From the NCBI GenBank assembly GCA_018334735.1, contig JAGXLK010000061.1, forward strand, positions 1 through 9,005: DNA of 9,005 nt, given 5' to 3'. Position 1 is the first letter of the stretch. Each line of letters starts with the position of its first letter. This DNA comes from Planctomycetota bacterium (GTDB lineage: Bacteria; Planctomycetota; Brocadiia; SM23-32). The notes under the pieces were generated by a model, which had not been told where the DNA came from, made no database searches, and worked only from the letters and a program-made list of their open reading frames with translations. Positions 1 through 5,610 of this stretch are shown in pieces. Made by a program: the position numbers and the translations under genes.

Positions 1-34
1 GAATAACCATACGCAACCAGCCTGACCCGACATA

Positions 35-72
35 GAACGGGCCGACCACACTTCAAAGCGGTCGGCCCGTTC
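35..72. terminator. Perfect 13-bp hairpin, probable transcription terminator
   Basis: The arm GAACGGGCCGACC (35-47) pairs without mismatch with GGTCGGCCCGTTC (60-72) around a 12-nt loop. The GC-rich stem sits 8 bp beyond the stop codon of the minus-strand isomerase gene, where a terminator is expected. Neither side has a strong U-tract: reading minus, the sequence after the stem is mixed, while reading plus it is followed by ACTTAAATT. It may therefore serve a plus-strand gene left of the window, or both directions. The stem is seen directly; its function is inferred. Confidence 0.65.
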
Positions 73-80
73 ACTTAAAT

Positions 81-860
81 TCAGCCCTGATCGCAAATCT
101 CAAAGGTATCTTTTAGCGCGTCAATCGGGTCGCCTTTGGGCTTGAACTCGTGGCCAAGGTAGAGGTCATAGCCGGTCTCTGCGATAGCGCTGCAGATCCC
201 GCGATAATTCATCTCCTGCGTATCGTCCATGTCGTTTCGACCGGGATTCCCCGCTGTGTGGAAATGACCAATACGATCGATGGATTTCCTGATATTCCGA
301 ATAATGTCACCTTCCATAATTTGCATATGGTAAATATCAAAAAGCAAATTAACTCGCGGGCTGTCAACCATTTCACACAACGCTAATCCCCAATCGGTAT
401 GATCGCATTGATAACCCGGGTGGTTGACCTTCGAATTAAGAAGCTCGACGTTCAGATTCACTCCCTTTTCCTCCGCATAAGGAGCGACTTTTCGCAGGCA
501 ACGCGCACAAGCAATCATCCCTTCGTAATCGCTCTGCCCTTCATTCCGGTTTCCGCTGAAACAAATCATACCCGGCACATCGTTGGCCGCGGCGATGTCG
601 ATAGATTCCCGCAATTCGGCCTCAATGCGATCGTGGTTTTCATACTTATTGAGACCATCCGGAAGAGAATCGTGACCAATAAAACTGGCAACAACAAGGT
701 CATAAGAATGGGCTGTCTCAACAATCTCTTCAAAATCGTCCCCGCGGCCCCACAGTTCAATGGCATCGTAGCCAATATCAGCCGCAATTTCGCACAACTG
801 TTCCAACTCCATCTCGTCCGGCATAAACAACGGATAACAAATCGACTGCTTGATGCGCAT
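81..860 (-). CDS. Hydroxypyruvate isomerase-like TIM-barrel sugar isomerase
   Basis: The 259-residue protein belongs to the xylose isomerase-like TIM-barrel (AP endonuclease 2) superfamily and is closest in pattern to hydroxypyruvate isomerase (Hyi), a cytosolic metal-dependent aldose-ketose isomerase. Visible hallmarks are E139 in NVELLNSK followed by H147-P-G-Y, D175 with H178 and Q180 in LLFDIYHMQ, H201 in GHFHTAGNPGRND, and E238 in GHEFKP. The two glutamates match the catalytic pair of the family, and the acidic and His residues match metal ligands. Length is normal for Hyi. The frame stays open to an ATG at 962, but the start at 860 is chosen because GAGGAG (867-872 on the plus strand) lies 6 nt upstream and the protein then begins where the family begins. 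Substrate is uncertain: related proteins act on hydroxypyruvate, tagatose or other ketoses. It stands alone, ending in a strong hairpin. Confidence 0.8.
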   Translation of the reverse strand: MRIKQSICYPLFMPDEMELEQLCEIAADIGYDAIELWGRGDDFEEIVETAHSYDLVVASFIGHDSLPDGLNKYENHDRIEAELRESIDIAAANDVPGMICFSGNRNEGQSDYEGMIACARCLRKVAPYAEEKGVNLNVELLNSKVNHPGYQCDHTDWGLALCEMVDSPRVNLLFDIYHMQIMEGDIIRNIRKSIDRIGHFHTAGNPGRNDMDDTQEMNYRGICSAIAETGYDLYLGHEFKPKGDPIDALKDTFEICDQG

Positions 861-885
861 TTCACACTCCTCTGAAACATGTAAT

Positions 886-908
886 ATCGGGGCTACACTC
901 AGCCCGAT
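886..908 (-). promoter_or_regulatory. Leader hairpin upstream of the isomerase gene
   Basis: On the plus strand, ATCGGG (886-891) and CT (893-894) pair with AG (901-902) and CCCGAT (903-908), leaving one bulged G and a 6-nt loop. It lies 13 bp upstream of the Shine-Dalgarno sequence of the minus-strand isomerase gene, inside the predicted leader. It could be a small regulatory or protein-binding structure, or chance. No known riboswitch pattern is recognised. Confidence 0.3.
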
Positions 909-922
909 CCCAGAACCGCGGC

Positions 923-951
923 AATTTAACACACCTTGCCAGTCCACGCAA
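923..951 (-). promoter_or_regulatory. Weak candidate sigma-70 promoter for the isomerase gene
   Basis: Reading the minus strand, TTGCGT (951-946) is separated by 17 nt from TAAATT (928-923), which matches the -10 consensus at 4 of 6 positions and the -35 at only 3 of 6. A start near 916 would give a leader of about 55 nt containing the hairpin at 886-908. Position and spacing fit; sequence match is poor. Confidence 0.3.
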
Positions 952-1060
952 GCTCCAGCCACTCACCGACTTTCACCGGCTGCGTAGAATAATCGATCCA
1001 TCTGCACTCAGAAATTTTTGCAATCGCAGTTTTGGAATAAAAACCTTTCCGGGAAAAGTC

Positions 1061-1089
1061 TTGATTCTCACAGTCAAAAAACATAAAAT
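1061..1089 (+). promoter_or_regulatory. Candidate sigma-70 promoter for the STAS/SEC14-like gene
   Basis: TTGATT (1061-1066) and TAAAAT (1084-1089) are separated by exactly 17 bp, matching the consensus at 4/6 and 5/6 positions. The surroundings are AT-rich. Predicted transcription start is near 1096, giving a leader of about 50 nt before the ATG at 1147. This also argues against the alternative GTG start at 1111, which would leave a leader of only about 15 nt. Confidence 0.55.
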
Positions 1090-1146
1090 CCTTTTAACTG
1101 GAAGGCACAGGTGAAAAGCTATTTTTGGGGTAAAAAGGAGGAAGGC

Positions 1147-1572
1147 ATGCCAATCGAATATAAAGTGTTTGGTGGAGGGCATCTGATCCATGCAATCGCT
1201 CACGCTCCGGTTACAGCAGAAGAGTTTGTCGAATACGAAATGCAACATGCGATCGATGACCGTATCAATCGTCCCGTTTCGGAACTATTGGAAGTGCAGC
1301 CCGGAGCCCTTTCTGGTATTACCAAAAGAGATGTCTCGACAATATTGGAACGAAGGCAAACTATAGAAAGAGATCCTAAACGACATCGATGCGGGATTGT
1401 CGTATCCTACGGAGATAATCACGGATGGGATATAGCAAAATTTTACGAGGGCATGGTCGTTCTCCATTCCCCCGAGGTCGTCATTATTTTTGGCGATCTC
1501 AATATTGCGCGCCGTTGGCTGGGGTTTGAACAATACGAGTCGGAAAACTCTGCGGATATAGGCGACTCCTGA
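1147..1572 (+). CDS. Small STAS/SEC14-like domain protein, function unknown
   Basis: The 141-residue soluble protein starts MPIEYKVF and ends its folded part with VVIIFGDLNIARRWLGFE (residues 111-128). That layout, with an opening MPIEY strand, a central helix, a KFYEGM segment (98-103) and a final strand-helix ending in LG(F/I)E, is the pattern of small STAS/SEC14-like proteins often found singly in marine and planctomycete-verrucomicrobial genomes. No catalytic residues are evident; relatives have no firmly established role. The ATG at 1147 is preferred over GTG at 1111 because AGGAGG (1136-1141) sits 5 nt upstream and family members begin at this Met. There is no signal peptide or membrane segment. 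Residues 129-141 are an acidic, Ser-rich tail. It appears monocistronic. Assignment is by recalled sequence pattern, so the fold is moderately sure and the role unknown. Confidence 0.65.
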   Translation: MPIEYKVFGGGHLIHAIAHAPVTAEEFVEYEMQHAIDDRINRPVSELLEVQPGALSGITKRDVSTILERRQTIERDPKRHRCGIVVSYGDNHGWDIAKFYEGMVVLHSPEVVIIFGDLNIARRWLGFEQYESENSADIGDS

Positions 1573-1586
1573 AATGCCCGCAGAGT
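1547..1586 (+). terminator. Possible terminator overlapping the end of the STAS-like gene
   Basis: ACTCTGCGG (1547-1555) pairs perfectly with CCGCAGAGT (1578-1586); the 22-nt loop contains the gene's stop codon. It is followed by CCTTTAAAA, only a short T-run. The arms are seen directly, but the long loop and weak tract make termination uncertain. The following 1587-1779 contains no convincing gene; the short open frame there (1574-1783) has no ribosome site and no recognisable composition. Confidence 0.35.
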
Positions 1587-1709
1587 CCTTTAAAAATGCG
1601 CCAATCTTCAGTATTTTGTACGCTTACGCTCGGGAAACTTTTTTGATCTCCAGCCCTTATCCCAAGAAATCTACTCTTCTGATTTTGTGCTGTCTGTCGA
1701 ATCGCTGCG

Positions 1710-1738
1710 AGAACAAAAACGATATCCATTGCTATAAT
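1710..1738 (+). promoter_or_regulatory. Extended -10 promoter for the toroid lipoprotein gene
   Basis: A perfect TATAAT (1733-1738) is preceded by TGC (1730-1732), forming the extended -10 motif TGnTATAAT. At 17 bp spacing the -35 hexamer is AGAACA (1710-1715), matching only the ACA half, as is common where an extended -10 is present. Predicted transcription start is near 1745, about 35 nt before the ATG at 1780. Confidence 0.6.
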
Positions 1739-1779
1739 AACGGTCCCCTCCTGTCTCTCAAAAACGGAAAACGCGAAGA

Positions 1780-3633
1780 ATGAAACGGGAATTGGCACTA
1801 ACCACTCCCTTCAAAACAGTGGTAATAGACACCACTCAGGTGAACTTTACCGTTAAATTCGCCTGTTTGGCGTTGTTGTTTACAATCATAGGATGCACAG
1901 CTACCCGCAGCAGGCGTACCGCCAGGATGCCTCTGCTCAAAATCAAATCCCGCATGCCCCCTCCTCCATGGGCCGTTCTCGAACGAAAGGTTTTAAGGAA
2001 AAATGCTGAAGCGCTTCGCGTATTTGCCGAAAAGTACTACGACCAAAGGGGTTACCTGAAAGTCGACGCCACACTTGGCGGCGGTGCGGGTGCTGACGAC
2101 TCAACGGAACCGACCAACAACTGGGGATTGCTTTATGCCCTCGGAGGTAATGAATACGTTCTGCAAACCCTGCGTAAAGCCTGGGAAGGACATTACCAAC
2201 AATACACCGAAGCTGGTGGGTTGCATGAAGAGTTTATCCGTTCTTTCGATTGGCAGCATAACGGCGAACAATACCGCTCATTCTATGATCTGGGTTTGTG
2301 CGATCCCTGTAATGAGAAATATAGCGAGCGCGTCTGCCGGTTTGCCGATTTTTATCTCGGCATGCCCAATTACAACCCGAATAAGAGGCTTATCCGCAGC
2401 GTCCTGAACGGAAGTGCCGGCCCCATTATGAACGCGACCCTGGAAGACTGGGGTGGACAGGATTTTTTTAAATACTGGACCGGCGTAAAAGTGCGAGGCG
2501 ATACTCCTCTGAATATGCAGTCCACCTCCCTCGTCACCACCGCGTTTCTTATCAGCGGCGAAAAGAAATACCGCGACTGGGTCAAAGAATATGCCGACGC
2601 ATGGGTTGAACGCGCTCGTGCAAATAACGGAATATTCCCCGGAAATGTCGGGCTCAATGGTAAACCCGGCGAGGATTGGCCGCAGCCCGCCAAACAGTTC
2701 CCCGAATATGCCCCAAAAGGTTCAAAAGTCTACCCCTGGGCTGGTGGCGTAATGGGCTGGTCCGGTTGGGGCGGGCCCCATATGGTCATGTCGGGCGTGC
2801 GGATGGGGCTGAAAAATGCCTTTCTTCTGACAGCCAATAACGCGTATCTCGACGCGGGGAAACGCCAGATCGAGCACCTCCGAAAAGGCATGCAGATCGG
2901 GGTAAAAGCAAATGGCAAACCGCTCAAAACAGGTGGAAGCGGTCAGAAACAGTGGCTCGCCGAAGATCTGTATCTCCTGCGTCCCGACCGCTACGAAGAT
3001 TATTTCCGACAATATTGGGGACCGGACAAAGGACGTGACCAACCGCATTATGAAATGGGCCATACGTTGGACTGGATCGCGTGGCTCGATGGGGAAAATG
3101 CCAATTTCCCGGAATCAATTCTTAAAAAGAGTCTCAAACACATCGATCGGCGCGTGAGAAAAATCCGTGCCGACAAAAGCATCGATTGGGAACGAGAATG
3201 CAACCTCACCGGCAAAAACCCCGTTGCAACGGCTGCCCTCACGATGTTGACGACCGGTGGCCGACAGCCGAGCTGGCGTGGCTCCCTGCTCTTTGCCCGC
3301 CTGCGCTACTTCGATCCCGAGCGCGGAAACCCCGGACTCCCGCCCGATGTCGGAGCACTGGTTGATAGGATCCGCGATGAGGAAGTCCACGTGACGCTCG
3401 TTAACCTCTCTACCACAACTCCCCGTACTGTCGTCGTCCAGGGAGGAGCCTACGCCGAACACCAAATAACTGAGATTGCTGTCACAAATGGGCCGTCCCG
3501 TAAAATCAACGGCCGAGCCTTTGCCGTTACGCTTCAACCGGGCGCAGGGGCACAGATACGTGTTCAGATGAAACGTTTCGTCCGCAACCCAACCCTTTCC
3601 TATCCGTGGGGACCATGCGACGAAATTCGTTGA
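1780..3633 (+). CDS. Large predicted alpha/alpha-toroid lipoprotein, function unknown
   Basis: The 617-residue protein has an N-terminal hydrophobic stretch (about 26-38) ending in the lipobox T-I-I-G-C39, so it should be exported and lipid-anchored. The mature part is mostly helical with repeated aromatic/Gly turns: NNWGLLYALGG (113-123), WEGHYQQYTEAGGLHEEF (135-152), YRDWVKEYADAWVERA (264-279), GGVMGWSGWGGPH (322-334), YEMGHTLDWIAWLDG (424-438). That style resembles (alpha/alpha)6-toroid glycoside hydrolases and polysaccharide lyases and a widespread uncharacterised PVC-group family; I cannot assign a CAZy family. Residues about 535-598 look like a small beta-sandwich (VHVTLVNLS, ITEIAVTNG, FAVTLQPG). 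Conserved-looking H149, H160, H334 and H423 are candidate active-site residues. The start is uncertain: ATG 1780 has only weak GGAA upstream, while GTG 1840 would give a more usual 18-residue signal peptide but lacks a ribosome site. Neighbouring sulfatase and GH42-like genes suggest polysaccharide breakdown (inference). Confidence 0.75.
   Translation: MKRELALTTPFKTVVIDTTQVNFTVKFACLALLFTIIGCTATRSRRTARMPLLKIKSRMPPPPWAVLERKVLRKNAEALRVFAEKYYDQRGYLKVDATLGGGAGADDSTEPTNNWGLLYALGGNEYVLQTLRKAWEGHYQQYTEAGGLHEEFIRSFDWQHNGEQYRSFYDLGLCDPCNEKYSERVCRFADFYLGMPNYNPNKRLIRSVLNGSAGPIMNATLEDWGGQDFFKYWTGVKVRGDTPLNMQSTSLVTTAFLISGEKKYRDWVKEYADAWVERARANNGIFPGNVGLNGKPGEDWPQPAKQFPEYAPKGSKVYPWAGGVMGWSGWGGPHMVMSGVRMGLKNAFLLTANNAYLDAGKRQIEHLRKGMQIGVKANGKPLKTGGSGQKQWLAEDLYLLRPDRYEDYFRQYWGPDKGRDQPHYEMGHTLDWIAWLDGENANFPESILKKSLKHIDRRVRKIRADKSIDWERECNLTGKNPVATAALTMLTTGGRQPSWRGSLLFARLRYFDPERGNPGLPPDVGALVDRIRDEEVHVTLVNLSTTTPRTVVVQGGAYAEHQITEIAVTNGPSRKINGRAFAVTLQPGAGAQIRVQMKRFVRNPTLSYPWGPCDEIR
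1801..1836 (+). repeat. Three alternating ACCACT/AGTGGT elements in the 5' end of the lipoprotein gene
   Basis: ACCACT (1801-1806), AGTGGT (1818-1823) and ACCACT (1831-1836) lie within 36 bp. The central copy can pair with either flanking copy (loops of 11 and 7 nt), giving two mutually exclusive 6-bp hairpins. They sit between the two possible start codons (ATG 1780, GTG 1840). Seen directly; a role in translation control is speculation. Confidence 0.35.
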
Positions 3634-3687
3634 TCCTACATATGACTGGAAACCTGCCTGTCCGGCACTGCCCCCACGTAAGCCCAA

Positions 3688-4551
3688 TCAGTAACCGTCG
3701 TTCCATCGCCAGACAATTTTGTCCTTCAACACCGCCTGATGGTGCTCTTGATAGGAAATCGTTGCCGCATGGGCATCTAAAAATAACAGGTTGGCACTGC
3801 CTTTCTCCGGCTCTTCGGTCCGATGAAACCATCTGGGCGCCCCTCCGTAGCTGAACGCCGACCAGAGGGAATTGTAGCCGGGGGGAAGCTTCGAAAAATA
3901 GTTCTTTACCGCCGCATCGTAATTCAGATAAGGTGCTTCGTAGAACGTGACCAAACCCGACGCGTTTTTCACAATATTCAGCGGACGGCCGTTCAGATAC
4001 GCGTTCCCGTAACTGGAATGCATACGGGTGTTAAGACCCACCAGGCGGTATTGACCACACATCCTGAAATATTTTCCATCACTAATATAGTAACCATCTT
4101 CATCGGCACGCACGGACGGGCAACTCAATGGGCCCCCGTGGATATCCTTGAACTGTTTTGCCGTCATGCCCGGCCGTAGATACTCGCTGAGCATCCCATA
4201 ACCCCAGAGGTGGTTTACGTGCCAGTCTGCCCAGCTGCTCGATTTCGCAGGCAGATGATTCTGATAGTCCCCCACGTACATCGTTTGGGCCAGACCCGTT
4301 TGGTGGAAATTATTCAGGCAGGCGCAGATCCGCGCCGCTTCCCGGGCGCTCTCAAGGGCCGGCATCAACATAGCCGCCAGGATAGCGATAATTGCAATTA
4401 CAACCAATAGTTCAATAAGTGTGAACCCGCCCCACTCCGCCTTTGATAGTACAGCAGGTTTCGACGAATGAATCTGAGATTGTAACAGAGAAGACGATAA
4501 TAAGCCCCGTATCTTTGCAAGCTTGTCGCCCCATGGAATATTACGTGTCAA
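3688..4551 (-). CDS. Type II secretion-like pseudopilin (prepilin-type N-methylation, H-X9-DG-like)
   Basis: The 287-residue protein carries a prepilin peptidase site G42|F43-TLIE47: cleavage after G42, methylation of F43, and the conserved Glu at +5. It is followed by the hydrophobic helix [19 protein letters not shown] (48-66), which anchors pseudopilins in the inner membrane until assembly. A charged ESAREAAR segment and the [22 protein letters not shown] stretch match the large pseudopilin families of Lentisphaerota and relatives. Near the C-terminus, ANLLFLDAH corresponds to the NVLFxDGH end of the H-X9-DG domain, but the His-to-Asp distance is longer and DG is DA. Start: TTG at 4551 is chosen because AAGGGG lies 7 nt upstream. 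The frame is open to another TTG at 4671, but that codon is part of a promoter-like TTGACA. These proteins are usually many per genome; the specific cargo or surface role is unknown. It converges on the toroid lipoprotein gene with 54 bp between. Confidence 0.85.
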   Translation of the reverse strand: MTRNIPWGDKLAKIRGLLSSSLLQSQIHSSKPAVLSKAEWGGFTLIELLVVIAIIAILAAMLMPALESAREAARICACLNNFHQTGLAQTMYVGDYQNHLPAKSSSWADWHVNHLWGYGMLSEYLRPGMTAKQFKDIHGGPLSCPSVRADEDGYYISDGKYFRMCGQYRLVGLNTRMHSSYGNAYLNGRPLNIVKNASGLVTFYEAPYLNYDAAVKNYFSKLPPGYNSLWSAFSYGGAPRWFHRTEEPEKGSANLLFLDAHAATISYQEHHQAVLKDKIVWRWNDGY

Positions 4552-4641
4552 ATCATTGCCCCTTGAACAGAAAGAAGTACACCAATATGACACACCAAAT
4601 CCGCGCCGGCACAAGGGCAAAACACTTCCAGCACTGCTCTC

Positions 4642-4671
4642 ATGGTAGCCACCCAAAACCCAATCTGTCAA
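4642..4671 (-). promoter_or_regulatory. Candidate promoter for the pseudopilin gene
   Basis: Reading the minus strand, a perfect TTGACA (4671-4666) is followed after 18 nt by TACCAT (4647-4642), which matches the -10 at 4 of 6. Predicted start is near 4635, giving a leader of about 84 nt to the TTG at 4551. A start here excludes the upstream TTG as initiation codon. Confidence 0.4.
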
Positions 4672-4717
4672 ATTTGTTGAGCATTCGCAACGGCTGACAA
4701 TTAGTTACAGGGTATAT

Positions 4718-4813
4718 ATGCCCGTCCCTTTTATTGCATCCGGCGGCAGCCTTGCGTTAACGTTGGACTTTACATTGCTTTCATGCCCCGAGGGAGAAAG
4801 GCTTTTACAGTGA
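4718..4813 (+). other. Short open frame, 31 codons, possibly part of a decayed gene
   Basis: An ATG at 4718 opens a 31-residue frame beginning MPVPFIASGG and ending GERLLQ, stopping at TGA 4811-4813. That stop overlaps the GTG (4810) of the next short frame as GTGA. The reading frame is open upstream to 4649 without another good start. There is no clear ribosome site. It could be the upstream half of a frameshifted gene remnant, a tiny coupled gene, or chance. Confidence 0.2.
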
Positions 4814-4926
4814 AAGCCGTCGAAAACAGTGAAAATCAAATTCGTGTCGAAATGCCTTCGGGACACAGCGTCCATTTTGACTTTTTCGATGGCCGCTGGG
4901 CTCCTAATATCCTCGCCTCGAACTGA
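4810..4926 (+). CDS. Short protein-like frame, 38 residues, small gene or gene remnant
   Basis: Reading from GTG 4810 gives a 38-residue sequence starting VKAVENSENQIRVEMPSG and ending FFDGRWAPNILASN. Its amphipathic strand pattern and codon choice look like real coding sequence, resembling a two-strand beta segment from a larger protein more than a complete fold. AAAGG lies 8 nt upstream of the GTG; an in-frame ATG at 4783 would give 47 residues but has no ribosome site. No signal peptide or known motif is present. Joined across a -1 shift with the frame at 4718-4813 it would extend to about 69 residues, which favours a decayed or frameshifted gene. I do not recognise the family. Confidence 0.35.
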   Translation: MKAVENSENQIRVEMPSGHSVHFDFFDGRWAPNILASN

Positions 4927-4938
4927 AAAAGTAGTTGT

Positions 4939-4967
4939 TCGACATATCCAGACACATGGAATAGAAT
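4939..4967 (+). promoter_or_regulatory. Sigma-70 promoter for the SecD-head lipoprotein gene
   Basis: TCGACA (4939-4944) and TAGAAT (4962-4967) are separated by exactly 17 bp; each matches its consensus at 5 of 6 positions. Predicted transcription start is near 4974, leaving a leader of about 19 nt that contains the ribosome site. This is the best two-hexamer promoter in the window and makes the downstream gene its own transcription unit. Confidence 0.6.
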
Positions 4968-4992
4968 TAACAACATATCGAAAGGAAAAGTC

Positions 4993-5448
4993 ATGAAGGC
5001 CACAATCTTTTCACTGTCGATCGCAATTTTACTGACGGGATGTACGACCGCCCGGACCAACGGCCCACCAATCAGGGTTGAGTTCCGCAATGCTCAAAAA
5101 TTGTCCGCACCACAACTGAAAAAAATGGTCGTTGAAGGGACCGACACTGCGGTCTATGTGGGGCAAAAAGTCTTCCTGACCGAGCGCGACATCAAATCCG
5201 CTTCGTTGAAAAGAAAACCCGGAAATATCTCACAACTACAAATAGTCTTTACCAGCGAAGGCAAAAGGAAATTTTCGGAGGCCACGGCAGAATCTGTTGG
5301 AAAACCCATCGCAATTATTGTCGACGACACGTTGCTTTCTGCTCCTATCATAGTGGAAAAGATAACGACCCCACAGGCGGTCATCAGCGGTCGTTTCAGC
5401 CAGCAAAAAGCGCGAGATATCGCCGATAGTCTCAACGCACAAAAGTAA
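4993..5448 (+). CDS. Lipoprotein with a stand-alone SecD P1-head domain
   Basis: The 151-residue protein starts with a short lipoprotein signal peptide ending L-L-T-G-C17. Residues about 48-149 match the P1 head subdomain of the protein-export component SecD: VYVGQKVFLTERDIKSA (54-70), a strand LQIVFTSEGKRKFSEAT (82-98) ending in a helix, VGKPIAIIVDDTLLSAPII (102-120), and ITTPQAVISGRFSQQKARDIADSL (124-147). In full SecD this segment is about one-fifth of the protein and is flanked by a P1 base and six membrane helices; none of these is present, so it is not a truncated translocase by obvious decay but a complete small lipoprotein. GAAAGGA lies about 7 nt before the ATG. Its role is unknown; it could bind exported polypeptides at the membrane surface. 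Family match is confident, function is not. Confidence 0.8.
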   Translation: MKATIFSLSIAILLTGCTTARTNGPPIRVEFRNAQKLSAPQLKKMVVEGTDTAVYVGQKVFLTERDIKSASLKRKPGNISQLQIVFTSEGKRKFSEATAESVGKPIAIIVDDTLLSAPIIVEKITTPQAVISGRFSQQKARDIADSLNAQK

Positions 5449-5502
5449 ACGCTGCAGAGGTCAGGCCCACATGCTGGAACGGTTCTCAAATCTGACTTTC
5501 CC

Positions 5503-5531
5503 TTGTCGTGCCTGATTTAAGACCCTAAACT
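5503..5531 (+). promoter_or_regulatory. Candidate promoter for the sulfatase gene
   Basis: TTGTCG (5503-5508) and TAAACT (5526-5531) are spaced by 17 bp, each matching the consensus at 4 of 6. Predicted start is near 5538, giving a leader of about 73 nt. No strong terminator follows the SecD-head gene, so read-through from upstream is an alternative. Confidence 0.35.
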
Positions 5532-5610
5532 CGCGGCACATAGTTGCTCCTGTCCCGTAAACCTGCCAAAAAAAGCATTTCTAACAACTAAAACCAACCA
5601 GGAGAGGAAA

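Noticed and set aside
399..875. Long plus-strand open frame of 158 codons opposite the isomerase gene
   Set aside because: It is antisense to a gene with clear catalytic motifs and a good ribosome site; the translation has no recognisable pattern and is a shadow.
861..962. N-terminal extension of the isomerase to the ATG at 962
   Set aside because: The extra 34 residues do not match the family, and a strong ribosome site precedes the ATG at 860; the region also holds the candidate promoter and hairpin.
1574..1783. Open frame of 69 codons directly after the STAS-like gene and overlapping the lipoprotein ATG
   Set aside because: The tight spacing looks operon-like, but there is no ribosome site, the translation is not protein-like, and a good extended -10 promoter lies inside it.
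3115..3687. Minus-strand open frame of 190 codons opposite the end of the toroid lipoprotein gene
   Set aside because: Low-complexity, unstructured composition; it lies antisense to well-supported coding sequence and ends at the pseudopilin stop region, so it is a shadow.
3634..3687. Search for a bidirectional terminator between the two convergent genes
   Set aside because: Only a 4-bp stem (TGCC/GGCA) is visible; nothing supports a terminator call.
4552..4671. 40-residue N-terminal extension of the pseudopilin to the TTG at 4671
   Set aside because: The TTG is part of a consensus TTGACA -35 element, and a TTG with an AAGGGG ribosome site lies downstream at 4551.
5458..5498. Possible terminator hairpin after the SecD-head gene (GTCAG/CTGAC arms)
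   Set aside because: Only five Watson-Crick pairs plus a wobble around a 27-nt loop and no real T-run; too weak to call.
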